This document shows, in pieces, positions 7,600 through 16,596 of a stretch of 64,000 bases of DNA. How positions within the stretch are numbered: the stretch's first letter is position 1; each line of letters opens with the position of its first letter. This stretch comes from Gemmobacter caeruleus (GTDB lineage: Bacteria; Pseudomonadota; Alphaproteobacteria; Rhodobacterales; Rhodobacteraceae), in NCBI RefSeq assembly GCF_008271655.1, contig NZ_VKKX01000044.1:109763-173762 (forward strand), read 5' to 3'. The notes beneath the pieces are model-generated. The model ran no database searches. It worked only from the letters and a program-made list of their open reading frames with translations, and was not told the DNA's origin. The translations under genes and the position numbers were made by a program.

Positions 7600-9174
7600 G
7601 TGAGCGGTGAGGCAGGGACGATTTTCGTGGGTGGCGGCGGCGAGGGCTATGGCCTGCCGCAGTCGCTCTTGCTCAAATATGGCAACCGCCACGGGCTGAT
7701 CGCGGGCGCGACCGGCACCGGCAAGACGGTGACCTTGCAGATTCTGGCCGAAGGGTTTTCGGCGGCGGGGGTGCCGGTATTCCTGTCGGATGTGAAGGGC
7801 GATCTGTCGGGCCTCGCCGTGGCGGGATCGGCGGCGCACAAGCTGCATGAACCCTTCATGAAGCGCGCGGCCACCATCGGGCTGGATCTGCACTATGCCG
7901 CCTGTCCGGTCACCTTCTGGGATCTGTTCGGCGAACAGGGCCACCCGATCCGCGCCACGGTGACAGAGATGGGCCCCTTGCTGCTGTCGCGGCTGCTGGA
8001 ACTGACCGAGGCGCAGGAGGGCGTGCTGAACGTGGCCTTCCGGCTGGCCGACGAGGAAGGGCTGCCGCTGCTCGACCTCAAGGATTTGCAGGCGATGCTG
8101 GTCTTCATCGGCGAGAATGCCGAGACGATCTCCACCCGCTATGGCCTGGTGGCCACCGCGTCGATCGGGGCGATCCAGCGGCGGCTGCTGGTGCTGGAGA
8201 ATGAGGGCGGCGCGCGGCTGTTCGGGGAACCGGCGCTGGCGCTGTCCGACCTCATGCTGACCGATGCGGCGGGGCAGGGCCGGGTCAATATCCTGGCCGC
8301 CGACAAGCTGATGAACAGCCCCCGGCTTTATGCGACCTTCCTGCTGTGGCTCTTGTCGGAACTGTTCGAGGAACTGCCCGAGGTGGGCGACCCCGACAAG
8401 CCGAAGCTGGTCTTCTTTTTCGACGAGGCGCATCTGCTGTTCAACGATGCGCCCAAGGCCCTGGTGCAAAAGGTGGAACAGGTCGCGCGGCTGATCCGGT
8501 CCAAGGGGGTGGGGGTCTATTTCATCACCCAGAACCCGGCGGATGTGCCCGAGGCGATTCTGGGCCAGTTGGGCAACCGGGTGCAGCACGCGCTGCGCGC
8601 CTTTACCGCCAAGGACCAGAAAGACCTTCGTCTGGCGGCCGAGACCTATCGCCCCAATCCGCGCTTTGCCACCGAGGATGCAATCCGCGAGGTCGGCACC
8701 GGCGAGGCGGTGACTTCCTTCCTGGAGGCCAAGGGCGTGCCGGGCGTGGTGGAACGCACGCTGGTTCGCCCGCCCGCGTCGCAGGTCGGCCCGATCGACG
8801 CGGTGACCCGCGCTATGGTGATGGCCGGATCGCCGGTCAAGGGCAAGTATGACACCATCGTCGATCGCGAATCGGCCTATGAAAAGCTCAAGGCCCGGGC
8901 CGAGGTGGCGGCCAGGGCGGCGGCCGAACAGGATCAGGCGGCAACGCGCGATGACCTGCGCATCGACGACAGCGACCTGCGCGAGTTCAAGAAGGGCCGG
9001 CGCTATGAGGGCGGGGCGGCAGACAAGCCTGCGCCCAAACCGCGCAGCAGTTCCAGCCGGTCCGACAGCGTGACCGAGGCCTTTGCCAAGAGCTTTGCCC
9101 GCCAGCTGGGCTCGCGCTCGGGTCAGGCATTGGTGCGCGGCGTGCTGGGCACCATCTTTGGCACCAAACGCTAA
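7600..9174 (+). CDS. HerA-like/DUF853 (YjgR) family NTPase
   Basis: About 524 aa. GTG at 7600 is preferred because AGGAG ends 6 nt before it; the ATG at 7594 directly abuts that AGGAG and leaves no spacing. An ATPase of the HerA/FtsK superfamily: Walker A GATGTGKT near residue 36, Walker [14 protein letters not shown] near residue 272. The C-terminal third is charged and Ser-rich, ending in [26 protein letters not shown]-like sequence (a Gly-rich tail typical of YjgR). The cellular function of YjgR/DUF853 proteins is not established; no NurA nuclease partner is adjacent, so a HerA-NurA end-resection role is not supported. Confidence 0.88.
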   Translation: MSGEAGTIFVGGGGEGYGLPQSLLLKYGNRHGLIAGATGTGKTVTLQILAEGFSAAGVPVFLSDVKGDLSGLAVAGSAAHKLHEPFMKRAATIGLDLHYAACPVTFWDLFGEQGHPIRATVTEMGPLLLSRLLELTEAQEGVLNVAFRLADEEGLPLLDLKDLQAMLVFIGENAETISTRYGLVATASIGAIQRRLLVLENEGGARLFGEPALALSDLMLTDAAGQGRVNILAADKLMNSPRLYATFLLWLLSELFEELPEVGDPDKPKLVFFFDEAHLLFNDAPKALVQKVEQVARLIRSKGVGVYFITQNPADVPEAILGQLGNRVQHALRAFTAKDQKDLRLAAETYRPNPRFATEDAIREVGTGEAVTSFLEAKGVPGVVERTLVRPPASQVGPIDAVTRAMVMAGSPVKGKYDTIVDRESAYEKLKARAEVAARAAAEQDQAATRDDLRIDDSDLREFKKGRRYEGGAADKPAPKPRSSSSRSDSVTEAFAKSFARQLGSRSGQALVRGVLGTIFGTKR

Positions 9175-9178
9175 GGGG

Positions 9179-9239
9179 GGCAGGGCGCGCGTCACCGATC
9201 TGGAAACAGTCCGTTTCCGCCATGACAATGCGCCCTGCC
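9179..9239. repeat. Nested inverted repeat in the 9175-9314 gap
   Basis: An outer 10-bp pair GGCAGGGCGC (9179-9188) / GCGCCCTGCC (9230-9239) encloses an inner hairpin GGAAAC/GTTTCC (9202-9207 with 9213-9218). There is no T-run, so it is not an ordinary terminator; it may stabilise the 3' end of the upstream mRNA. Confidence 0.45.
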
Positions 9240-9314
9240 TGCCACAATTGGCCGTCACCCCTGTCCTCGACGCCCCGCTTCTGTCGGGGGCGCCCGTAAC
9301 GAGGAGAGGGTCTG

Positions 9315-10631
9315 ATGGCACTGACGGCAGCCGAGCAATATGCGATCGAACTGTTGAACCGGGCGCGGCTTGACCCCGCGGCCGAGGCGCGGCGGCAGGG
9401 CATCGGGTTGAACGACAATCTGCCGGCGGGCACCATCAAGGCGCTGCCGATGCAGGTGGTCGCGCCCTATAGTCCGGGCGAAAAGGCCGCGGTGCTGCAT
9501 GCGGTCTGGATGATCGAGAATGACGTCTTTTCGCATAATCAGGGCGGCAAGCTGGATCGCGCGGATTCGCGGCTCATGGCCTCGGGCTTTGACACCGGGT
9601 CGGGACGCTGGGGCTGGGGCGAGAATCTGGGCGCGCAGACCACGTCGGGGCGCAGCGACCAGACCCTGATCCAGGAATTCCAGAAGGGCTGGATGCTGAG
9701 CGCGAGCCACCGCGAGGGCATGCTTGACCCCAATCAGCGCGAGATCGGCTATGCCCATGTGAAGGGCGACCTTTCGGTGCAGGGCGTCACCTTCCAGGAA
9801 ATCGGCGTCGAGGTGTTTTCCTATTCCGCCAGCCGCGTCTATGTGACCGGCGTCGCCTATGCCGATCGGGACGGCGACGGCTTCTATTCCATGGGTGAGG
9901 GGCAGGGCCGGCTGGCCATGTCGATCGTCGGCGGCAAAGCCACCACCACCGCCAGCGCGGGGGGCTATGCGCTTTTGGCCAATGCGGGCGACGAGGTGAC
10001 GGTGCAGATCGGCAGCGGCGCCTCGGTCACGCGGGTCAGGGTCGATCTGGAGCCGGGCAATGCCAAGCTCGACGTGGTCGGCGGGTCATGGCTCAAGGTC
10101 TCGGGCGATACGACGCTGGTTTCGGGCGCGATCCGCAAGGTCGAGGCGCTTGGCATCGGGCATATCGACCTGACGGGCAACGGCTATGCCAACCGGCTGG
10201 TCGGCAATCGTGGCAACAATGATCTGACCGGCAAGAACGGTGCCGACCGGCTGTTCGGCAATGGCGGGCATGACAAGCTGGATGGCGGCAACGGCGCCGA
10301 TGTGCTGAATGGCGGGGCGGGCCGTGACCGGCTGATCGGTGGGGCGGGCAATGACCTGCTGACCGGCGGCGCCGGCCCCGACAAGTTCGTCTTTGCCCTT
10401 GGCGGCGATCAGGACCGCATCAGCGATTACAACCTGCGCCAGAACGACCGGCTGCTGCTGGATGATGCGCTCTGGTCTGATGCGGGCACGCTGACCGGCG
10501 CGCAGGTGGTCAGCCGCTTTGCCGAGGTGACAAGGGCGGGTGTGCTGTTCGACTTTGGCGATGGCGATACGCTGCAACTGAACGGGGTGAAGTCGCTGGC
10601 CGGCCTTGCCAGCCATATCGACATCATCTGA
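9315..10631 (+). CDS. Secreted CAP-domain protein with RTX calcium-binding repeats
   Basis: A 438-aa protein. The N-terminal half is a CAP (SCP/PR-1-like) domain: DVFSHNQGG with its His, WGWGENLGAQ with its Glu, and LSASHREGML with the second His form the usual cleft. A beta-rich middle segment with a DRDGDGFYSMGEG EF-hand-like loop follows, then RTX nonapeptides at about residues 295-355 (NGADRLFGNGG, GGAGNDLLTGG). There is no N-terminal signal peptide, as expected for type I secretion directed by the C-terminus. Bacterial CAP proteins are extracellular; their substrates are mostly unknown. No type I secretion genes are adjacent, so the exporter must lie elsewhere. It is convergent with the CNNM gene, 6 nt apart. 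Confidence 0.9.
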   Translation: MALTAAEQYAIELLNRARLDPAAEARRQGIGLNDNLPAGTIKALPMQVVAPYSPGEKAAVLHAVWMIENDVFSHNQGGKLDRADSRLMASGFDTGSGRWGWGENLGAQTTSGRSDQTLIQEFQKGWMLSASHREGMLDPNQREIGYAHVKGDLSVQGVTFQEIGVEVFSYSASRVYVTGVAYADRDGDGFYSMGEGQGRLAMSIVGGKATTTASAGGYALLANAGDEVTVQIGSGASVTRVRVDLEPGNAKLDVVGGSWLKVSGDTTLVSGAIRKVEALGIGHIDLTGNGYANRLVGNRGNNDLTGKNGADRLFGNGGHDKLDGGNGADVLNGGAGRDRLIGGAGNDLLTGGAGPDKFVFALGGDQDRISDYNLRQNDRLLLDDALWSDAGTLTGAQVVSRFAEVTRAGVLFDFGDGDTLQLNGVKSLAGLASHIDII

Positions 10632-10637
10632 CCGGGG

Positions 10638-11969
10638 TCAGAGCGGGCGGATCTTCAGCCGGGTCAGGCGGTTTTCCCGTCGGGCCGCCACCTCGAAGCG
10701 AAAGCCGTGAAAGCTGAAGGCCTGCCCCTCATTCGGGATCATCTGCGCCTCGTGGATGACCAGACCGGCGATGGTATTGGCCTCGTCATCGGGCAGGTTC
10801 CAGTCCATCGCGCGGTTGAGGTCGCGGATCGTCATCGCGCCATCCACCACGAAATCGCCATTGGCGTCGCGCTTCAGCCCCTCGTCCTTTTTCACCACGT
10901 CGAATTCGTCGGTGATCTCGCCCACGATTTCCTCGATGATGTCTTCCAGCGTGATCAGGCCCTGAAGCGCGCCATATTCATCGACCACCAGCGCGAAATG
11001 CGTGCGGCGTTTCAGGAATTCGCGCATCTGTTCATCCAGCGTCGTCGTCTCGGGCACGAAATAGGGCTTCATCGCCACTTTCAGCACATCGAGCCGCGCC
11101 AGCCCCTCGGCGCCGTCATCGGCCTCGGAGGTGCCGCGCATCAGGCGTTCCACCTCGCGCAGCAGATCCTTGGCATGGATCACGCCCACGATGTTTTCGG
11201 GGTCGTCGCGATAGACCGGCAGGCGGGTATGGGGCGAGGACAGAACCTGATTGAGCAAGATCTCCACCGGCAGGTCGGCATCGATCATCTCGATATGGCG
11301 GCGGTGCTTCATCACCTCTTCTACCGTGCGTTCGCCCAGATCGAGCGCCCCCAGCAGGCGGTCGCGATCTTCCTTTTCCACCGCGCCCTCGCTATGGCCA
11401 AGCGCAATGGCCCCCACGATTTCCTCACGCATGGCCAGCATGCGGCCATCGTCATTGGGCCGCAGCCCGAACAGCCGCAGCAAGCCGCGCACCAGCAGCC
11501 GCACCACCGACACGATGGGCGAGAACAGCGCCATCAGCACCCGGATCACCGGGGCCACGCGGGTTGCCACGGGTTCGGGATAGGTGATCGACAGAGTCTT
11601 GGGCAGCACCTCGCCAAAGACCAGCACCAGGACGGTCATCACGATCGTCGCCACCGCCACGCCATTGGCACCGAACAGCTTGGTCAGCAGCGCCGTGGCC
11701 AGCGAGGCGGACAGGATGTTGACGATGTTGTTGCCCAGAAGCAGCGCGCCGATCATGCGTTCGCTGTCCTCGGTCACCCGCATCGCGGCATGGGCCCCGC
11801 GCGAGCCCCGGTCGGCCTGCGCCTTGAGCTTGCCGCGCGAGGCGGCGGTCAGCGCGGTCTCGGATCCGGAAAAGAACGCCGACAGCACCAGCAGCAGCAG
11901 GATGGCGGCGCCCATCATCCAGTCACCCGGCGTCAGCAGGGGGGCGGCGGCGGTGGCGTCGGGGGTCAT
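10638..11969 (-). CDS. CNNM/CorC-type membrane transporter (DUF21-CBS-CorC_HlyC)
   Basis: A 443-aa inner-membrane protein. An N-terminal DUF21 domain with about four membrane segments (AAILLLLVLSAFFSGSETAL starts the first) is followed by a CBS-domain pair (from about residue 210; HAKDLLREV, YGALQGLITLEDIIEEIVGE) and a C-terminal CorC_HlyC domain (DFVVDGAMTIRDLN...). Related proteins handle Mg2+/Co2+ efflux and bind ATP-Mg through CBS. It is the last gene of a four-gene leftward unit and overlaps the xerD stop by 4 nt, so it is co-translated with a recombinase, a pairing with no obvious functional logic. Confidence 0.9.
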   Translation of the reverse strand: MTPDATAAAPLLTPGDWMMGAAILLLLVLSAFFSGSETALTAASRGKLKAQADRGSRGAHAAMRVTEDSERMIGALLLGNNIVNILSASLATALLTKLFGANGVAVATIVMTVLVLVFGEVLPKTLSITYPEPVATRVAPVIRVLMALFSPIVSVVRLLVRGLLRLFGLRPNDDGRMLAMREEIVGAIALGHSEGAVEKEDRDRLLGALDLGERTVEEVMKHRRHIEMIDADLPVEILLNQVLSSPHTRLPVYRDDPENIVGVIHAKDLLREVERLMRGTSEADDGAEGLARLDVLKVAMKPYFVPETTTLDEQMREFLKRRTHFALVVDEYGALQGLITLEDIIEEIVGEITDEFDVVKKDEGLKRDANGDFVVDGAMTIRDLNRAMDWNLPDDEANTIAGLVIHEAQMIPNEGQAFSFHGFRFEVAARRENRLTRLKIRPL

Positions 11970-12910
11970 GTCTTGTCGGTCCTGTCAGCAAGGGGGTGGT
12001 GATCCAGCACGAGCGAGGTCAGATGCTCGTCAAGGACATGGGTATAGATCTCGGTCGTGGCAACATCGGCATGGCCCAGCAGGGTCTGGATCACCCGCAG
12101 ATCGGCGCCGCCCGCCAGCAGATGCGTGGCAAAGGCATGGCGCAGCGTATGGGGCGTGACCTTGGCGGGGCTGACCCCGGCCAGAACCGCGATCTGCTTG
12201 ATCAGCACATAGAAATGGTTGCGCGTCAGGTGCCCGGCGGCGCCGCGGCCGGGAAAGAGGTGCTTCGCCGCGGGCTGGCCGGCCTTGCGCGCGATATCCT
12301 CGGCGCGGTCGCGGCGCTCCAGCCAGTCGGCCACGGCCTCGCGCGCGGGGGGCGACAGCGGCACCATGCGTTCCTTGCCGCCCTTGCCCCGCACCAGGAT
12401 CATGCGCGGATCGCCCCGCACCGCGGCGACCGGCAGTTCCACCAGTTCGGACACGCGCATGCCGGTGGCATAAAGCAGTTCCAGCAGGGCGCGGTTGCGG
12501 ATCTGGTCATCGAGCGAGCGGCCCTTGTCGCGCGCGGCCTCCAGCAGGCGGTCCACCTCGTCATGGGTCAGCACCTTGGGCAGCCGCTGGTCCAGCCCCG
12601 GCCCCTTGAGCCGCAGCGCCGGATTGTCGGCGCGCCAGCCCTCTTCATGCGCGAAACGATACAGTTGGCGGATCGCCGACAGACGGCGGGCGCGGGTGGC
12701 CTTTGACAGGCCCTCGGCCTCGCAGGAAACCAGATAGGCCTCGACCTCGTCGCGGGTGGCCCCGGCGAAATCCTGCCCGCGATGGCCCAGCCAGCCCGCG
12801 AAATCCAGCAGGTCGCGGCCATAGGCCAGCCGGGTATTGCGCGCGGCATCGCGCTCGGCGGCCTGCGCGTCGAGAAAGGTGGAAATCCAGCGTTGCATCG
12901 CATCGGCCAT
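11966..12910 (-). CDS. xerD: Tyrosine recombinase XerD
   Basis: A 314-aa site-specific recombinase; with XerC it resolves chromosome dimers at dif. It has the N-terminal SAM-like core-binding domain (to about residue 95) and a complete catalytic set: R in ATGMRVSELVELP, K in VRGKGGKERMVPL, HxxR in HTLRHAFATHLL, H in LGHADVATTEIYTHV and the Tyr nucleophile in the same segment. Length and motifs match XerD rather than phage integrases, and the neighbours are housekeeping. It lies 8 nt after the helical periplasmic protein and overlaps the CNNM gene. Confidence 0.93.
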   Translation of the reverse strand: MADAMQRWISTFLDAQAAERDAARNTRLAYGRDLLDFAGWLGHRGQDFAGATRDEVEAYLVSCEAEGLSKATRARRLSAIRQLYRFAHEEGWRADNPALRLKGPGLDQRLPKVLTHDEVDRLLEAARDKGRSLDDQIRNRALLELLYATGMRVSELVELPVAAVRGDPRMILVRGKGGKERMVPLSPPAREAVADWLERRDRAEDIARKAGQPAAKHLFPGRGAAGHLTRNHFYVLIKQIAVLAGVSPAKVTPHTLRHAFATHLLAGGADLRVIQTLLGHADVATTEIYTHVLDEHLTSLVLDHHPLADRTDKT

Positions 12911-12918
12911 GGCGCGGT

Positions 12919-14553
12919 TCAGCCCCGCCGTTCCAGCAGCAGCAATTCCAGTGCGGTGCGGCGGGCGACATCCTCCAGCCCCAGCCGGCGCAACAGCGAC
13001 AGCCCTTCGGCCACGCCGCGCGGATCGCCGGTCACCCCGCGCCCGACATCGTCCAGTGCCAGCAGCAGCGCCTCGCCCACGCGGCGATCCTCCAGCAGAT
13101 GCAGCGCCTCGTCGGTGACCTGCGGCGCCAGAAAGGCCGGGCGGATGGCGCGGGACATGCTGTCGGGCGGGGCCAGCCCCTCGACCCGACCGCGCGCGAG
13201 GCCGATCAGAAAGGCCTCGGTCAGGTCGGGCGGCGGGCTGGCGGCGGCGCGCGCCTGCGCGGCCTCTTGGTATTGCGGAGAAAGCAGGCCCACGCGAAAG
13301 GCCAGCGCGGCCGCCTCGCCGGTCAGCGGCACCTTCATCAGCCTTTCGCCATAAAGCTGCGCGAAGGGGATCTCCAGCTCGACCGAGGTCATGGCGGACC
13401 AGGCCTCGGGCAGCGCCTCGGCGATGGCGGCGGGTTCGCCCACCGACAGGGCGCGGTCGAAGCGCTGAAAGGCCGCGACGCGATCCCAGACCCCGCCCGA
13501 GGCTGCAGGGCGGCGTTCGGTATAAAGCCCGAGCAACTGGTTGGGGTCGATCGCGCCCATGCGGGCCAGCCGCTCTGCCGCTTCGATCTGCGCCTTCCAG
13601 CCGGCTTGCGGGCGCAGCTCGGCATGGCTGAAGGCCACGGGCAGGCCCAGCGTCGGCAGCGGCTCGCCGATTGCCTCATAAAGCCGCCAGACCAGCGGCG
13701 TGGGCTGATCGGGCGGCGGCAGCGGATCGGCGCCATCGGCAAGGCCGGGGTCGAGAAAGCGCACCAGCAATTCTTCCTCGGCCGGATCGACCTGGCCAAG
13801 CGCCTGCGCCGTGCCCAACGTCAGCGCCGCGGCCTGCCAGTCGCCGGCCCGGGCCAGACAGAAGATGCGCGCGGGCAATGTGGGCGCCAGATGCGGCGCG
13901 GCCTGCATCTCGGCGCAGGCGGCATCCTCGGTGCCGGTCAGCAGCGCGATGTCAAAGCGGCGGCGGAACAGGTCGGGCGAGGTGGTTTCCACCATGGCCG
14001 TCAGCGCCTGCGCCTGTTCCAGTGCGCCCATCGACAGCAGCTTGTCGATCCGCGCCAGCAACAGCATGCCCTGACCGCCGCTATCGACCGGCGGCTCCGC
14101 CTCGGCCAGCAAGAGCGTGAGCAGCAGCCCCTGAAGCGCGGGCAGGGTATCGGTGCGCTCTGCCGTCAGGCGGCGGGCGATATCCTCGGTGCGCGCCAGC
14201 GCCCAGAGCCGGTAGGGCAGCCCGGTGCGCGCCGCCGACAAGAGCCCGACCGCATCGGGCGAGGGTTTGCCCAGCACCGTCGCGGTGATCGGGGCGGGGC
14301 TCGCATCCTTTGTGATGGCGGGTTCGCCCGGCAGCTTGCGCGGCAGCGGCACCGAGGCGGGCAGGGCCGTGCCGCGCGGCAGGCTGGAACCGGGCTTGAC
14401 CCCGCCGGCGGGCGGGGCGACCTGCGTGCCCTTGGGCGTCGTCACCGATTTCGACAGCCAGTCGATCGCCGAAAGCGGGCCCTCGGCCCGGGCGGGCAGC
14501 GCGACCAGCGTGGCGGCGAGGCAGGCCGCGATCAGCCGCGGGTCAATTGCCAT
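12919..14553 (-). CDS. Predicted periplasmic alpha-helical protein, uncharacterised
   Basis: 544 aa from the ATG at 14553, chosen because it gives a clear signal peptide (MAIDPRLIAACLAATLVALP, cleavage after ARA) and overlaps the preceding 44-aa gene by 11 nt. After a Pro-rich linker (residues about 45-90) the rest is Leu/Ala/Glu-rich helices without membrane segments, resembling an alpha-solenoid of TPR-like repeats (for example GALEQAQALTAMVE, RAGDWQAAALTLGTAQALG). I recognise no catalytic motif and no characterised family. Its fixed place between a small membrane peptide and xerD suggests an envelope role, possibly in division, but this is inference. Confidence 0.8.
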   Translation of the reverse strand: MAIDPRLIAACLAATLVALPARAEGPLSAIDWLSKSVTTPKGTQVAPPAGGVKPGSSLPRGTALPASVPLPRKLPGEPAITKDASPAPITATVLGKPSPDAVGLLSAARTGLPYRLWALARTEDIARRLTAERTDTLPALQGLLLTLLLAEAEPPVDSGGQGMLLLARIDKLLSMGALEQAQALTAMVETTSPDLFRRRFDIALLTGTEDAACAEMQAAPHLAPTLPARIFCLARAGDWQAAALTLGTAQALGQVDPAEEELLVRFLDPGLADGADPLPPPDQPTPLVWRLYEAIGEPLPTLGLPVAFSHAELRPQAGWKAQIEAAERLARMGAIDPNQLLGLYTERRPAASGGVWDRVAAFQRFDRALSVGEPAAIAEALPEAWSAMTSVELEIPFAQLYGERLMKVPLTGEAAALAFRVGLLSPQYQEAAQARAAASPPPDLTEAFLIGLARGRVEGLAPPDSMSRAIRPAFLAPQVTDEALHLLEDRRVGEALLLALDDVGRGVTGDPRGVAEGLSLLRRLGLEDVARRTALELLLLERRG

Positions 14554-14677
14554 CCAGCGGCACCGGCTTGACCACCTGATTCTGCGCGGGCGCCAGATCG
14601 CCCAGATAGGCATAGCCCGTCAGCCCGACAAACCCCACGATCCCCAGCAACAGCACCAGTTTGATGATCCGACCCAT
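14543..14677 (-). CDS. Small membrane protein, 44 aa
   Basis: An ORF too short for most gene callers: 44 codons from ATG at 14677, with AAGGAAG about 9 nt upstream. The peptide begins MGRIIKLVLLLGIVGFVGLT, a single membrane-spanning helix, then a short Tyr/Pro/Val-rich tail outside the membrane. Its last codons overlap the start of the helical periplasmic protein by 11 nt in another frame, a coupling pattern that argues it is translated. Function unknown; it may anchor or chaperone the downstream exported protein. It is divergent from aroK across 178 nt. Confidence 0.7.
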   Translation of the reverse strand: MGRIIKLVLLLGIVGFVGLTGYAYLGDLAPAQNQVVKPVPLDGN

Positions 14678-14855
14678 GGGCGCGTCTTCCTTCTCGTCTT
14701 CCAGCCCCTAAATGACGCCCCCGCCCACCGATGCCAAGGGGGGCGCCCCGGCTTCGCGCCGCTTCGTGCAGATTATATATGGCATTCGCCGCGACTTCAC
14801 GCCATTCAGGGAAAGAGGGGACGTCGCGGGGCGAACATCCGCCAACGGGGACAAG

Positions 14856-15413
14856 ATGGGAACAATCGTGGCCGAGCGCCTGAAAAAGACGGTCGTGCTG
14901 GTCGGAATGATGGGGGCGGGCAAGACGGCGGTCGGCACCGCGCTGGCGCGGCTTCTGGGTGTGCCGTTCTGCGATTCCGATGAAGAAATCGTGAAGGCCG
15001 CACAGCGCAGCATCGCCGAGATCTTTGAGCGCGATGGCGAACCGTTCTTCCGCGCCCGGGAATCGCAGGTTCTGGCGCGGCTGGTCAACGGCCCGCCCTG
15101 CATCCTGTCTACCGGCGGCGGCGCCTTCCTCTCGGCCCAGAACCGCGAGATTGTGGGTGCGGCAGGCATCTCGGTCTGGCTGCGGGCCGATCTGGAATTG
15201 CTGTGGAGCCGGGTGCGCCACAAGACGACCCGCCCGCTGCTGCGCACCGCCAATCCCAAGGAAACGCTGCGCGACCTCTACGCCGCGCGCGTGCCGCTTT
15301 ATGGTCTGGCCGATCTGGCGGTGGATGCCGCGCCCGAATTGTCGATCGACGACATGGCGCATCGCGTGCTGGAGGCGTTGCGCGGCCGCGACGATGTGCT
15401 GGAAAGGATCTGA
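14856..15413 (+). CDS. aroK: Shikimate kinase
   Basis: A 185-aa P-loop kinase that phosphorylates shikimate at O3. Walker A GMMGAGKTAVGTALA near residue 17; DSDEEI binds substrate; RARESQVLARL carries the substrate Arg; the glycine triad LSTGGGAFL and the lid segment RTANPKETLRDLY are present. The ATG at 14856 gives family-typical length; an open extension to 14712 would add 48 residues with no family similarity, so it is rejected. It sits 4 nt before aroB, the standard aroKB pair. Confidence 0.94.
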   Translation: MGTIVAERLKKTVVLVGMMGAGKTAVGTALARLLGVPFCDSDEEIVKAAQRSIAEIFERDGEPFFRARESQVLARLVNGPPCILSTGGGAFLSAQNREIVGAAGISVWLRADLELLWSRVRHKTTRPLLRTANPKETLRDLYAARVPLYGLADLAVDAAPELSIDDMAHRVLEALRGRDDVLERI

Positions 15414-15417
15414 GAGG

Positions 15418-16533
15418 ATGAACGGTTTGGATGTGGTGCCGGTCGCACTGGGCGCGCGGTCCTATGAGGTGCGCATCGGGCGCGGGCTGATCGGCCGGGC
15501 GGGGGCCGAGATCGCGCCGCTGTTGCGCCGCAAGCGCGTGGCGATCGTCACCGATGAAACCGTCGCCGCGCATCATCTGGCCGCGCTGGAGGCCGCACTG
15601 GCCGCCGAGGGCATCGCCTGCACCAGCCTTGCGCTGCCACCGGGCGAGGCGACGAAAGGCTGGCCGCAATTCGCCCGCTGCGTGGAATGGTTGCTGGAGC
15701 AAAAGGTCGAACGGCGCGATGTGGTGGTGGCCTTTGGCGGCGGGGTGATCGGCGATCTGGTCGGTTTTGCCGCATCCGTGCTGCGCCGGGGTGTGCGCTT
15801 CGTGCAGATCCCCACCACGCTCCTGGCCCAGGTGGACAGTTCTGTCGGCGGCAAGACCGGCATCAATACCGCGCAGGGCAAGAACCTGGTCGGCGCCTTT
15901 CACCAGCCCAGCCTGGTTCTGGCCGATATCGACGCGCTTGACACCCTCGCGCCGCGCGATTTTCTGGCCGGCTATGGCGAGGTGGTGAAATATGGCCTGC
16001 TGGGGGATGCCGATTTCTTTGACTGGCTGGAGGTGAACGGCCCGGCCCTCGCCGCCGATCCGGCGCGGCGCCAGCGTGCCGTGCGCCGCTCGGTCGAGAT
16101 GAAGGCCGAGATCGTTGCCCGCGACGAGACCGAGGAAGGCGACCGCGCGCTGCTCAATCTGGGGCATACCTTCTGTCATGCGCTGGAAAAGGCCACCGGC
16201 TATTCCGACCGGCTCTTGCATGGCGAGGGCGTGGCGATCGGCTGCGCGCTGGCCTTTGAACTGAGCCAACGGCTTGGCCTGTGCAGCCAGGAGGCGCCAA
16301 GCCGTGTGCGCGCCCATCTGCGCGCCATGGGGATGAAGGTCGATCTGGCCGATATTCCGGGTGATCTGCCCGATGCGGCGGGGCTGCTCGCGCTGATGGG
16401 GCAGGACAAGAAGGTGGTTGATGGCCGCCTGCGTTTCATCCTGGCGCGCGGGATCGGCGCCGCCTTCGTGGCCGATGACGTACCGGGCGAGGCGGTGACC
16501 GCCGTGCTGACCGAGGCGCTGCACCGCCGCTGA
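15418..16533 (+). CDS. aroB: 3-dehydroquinate synthase
   Basis: A 371-aa NAD- and metal-dependent enzyme converting DAHP to 3-dehydroquinate. Motifs: AFGGGVIGDLVGFAASVLRRG (NAD and substrate binding), TTLLAQVDSSVGGKTGIN with the substrate Lys, and metal ligands Glu in GYGEVVKYG and His in NLGHTFCHALE and LLHGEGVAIG. The ATG at 15418 follows the aroK stop by 4 nt; the open frame continues upstream inside aroK but that part is aroK read in another frame. With aroK and the class II DAHP synthase at 45.3 kb, three shikimate-pathway enzymes are encoded in this window. Confidence 0.95.
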   Translation: MNGLDVVPVALGARSYEVRIGRGLIGRAGAEIAPLLRRKRVAIVTDETVAAHHLAALEAALAAEGIACTSLALPPGEATKGWPQFARCVEWLLEQKVERRDVVVAFGGGVIGDLVGFAASVLRRGVRFVQIPTTLLAQVDSSVGGKTGINTAQGKNLVGAFHQPSLVLADIDALDTLAPRDFLAGYGEVVKYGLLGDADFFDWLEVNGPALAADPARRQRAVRRSVEMKAEIVARDETEEGDRALLNLGHTFCHALEKATGYSDRLLHGEGVAIGCALAFELSQRLGLCSQEAPSRVRAHLRAMGMKVDLADIPGDLPDAAGLLALMGQDKKVVDGRLRFILARGIGAAFVADDVPGEAVTAVLTEALHRR

Positions 16534-16596
16534 AGCGGCGGTGGCTCTTGCGGATAGGGCCGGATCACCGAAGGACGAGACAGGCGCGGCCTGTCG

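Noticed and set aside
7498-9321. 607-aa minus-strand frame opposite the HerA-like gene
   Set aside because: Shadow of the plus-strand gene; the Walker motifs are on the plus strand, and its end would run through the small-RNA region.
11966-12910. Phage or island integrase
   Set aside because: Sequence, length and housekeeping neighbours fit XerD; no attachment-site duplication or cargo is visible.
14712-14855. Longer shikimate kinase start
   Set aside because: The extra residues have no family similarity and the region must hold the promoter shared with the divergent 44-aa gene.
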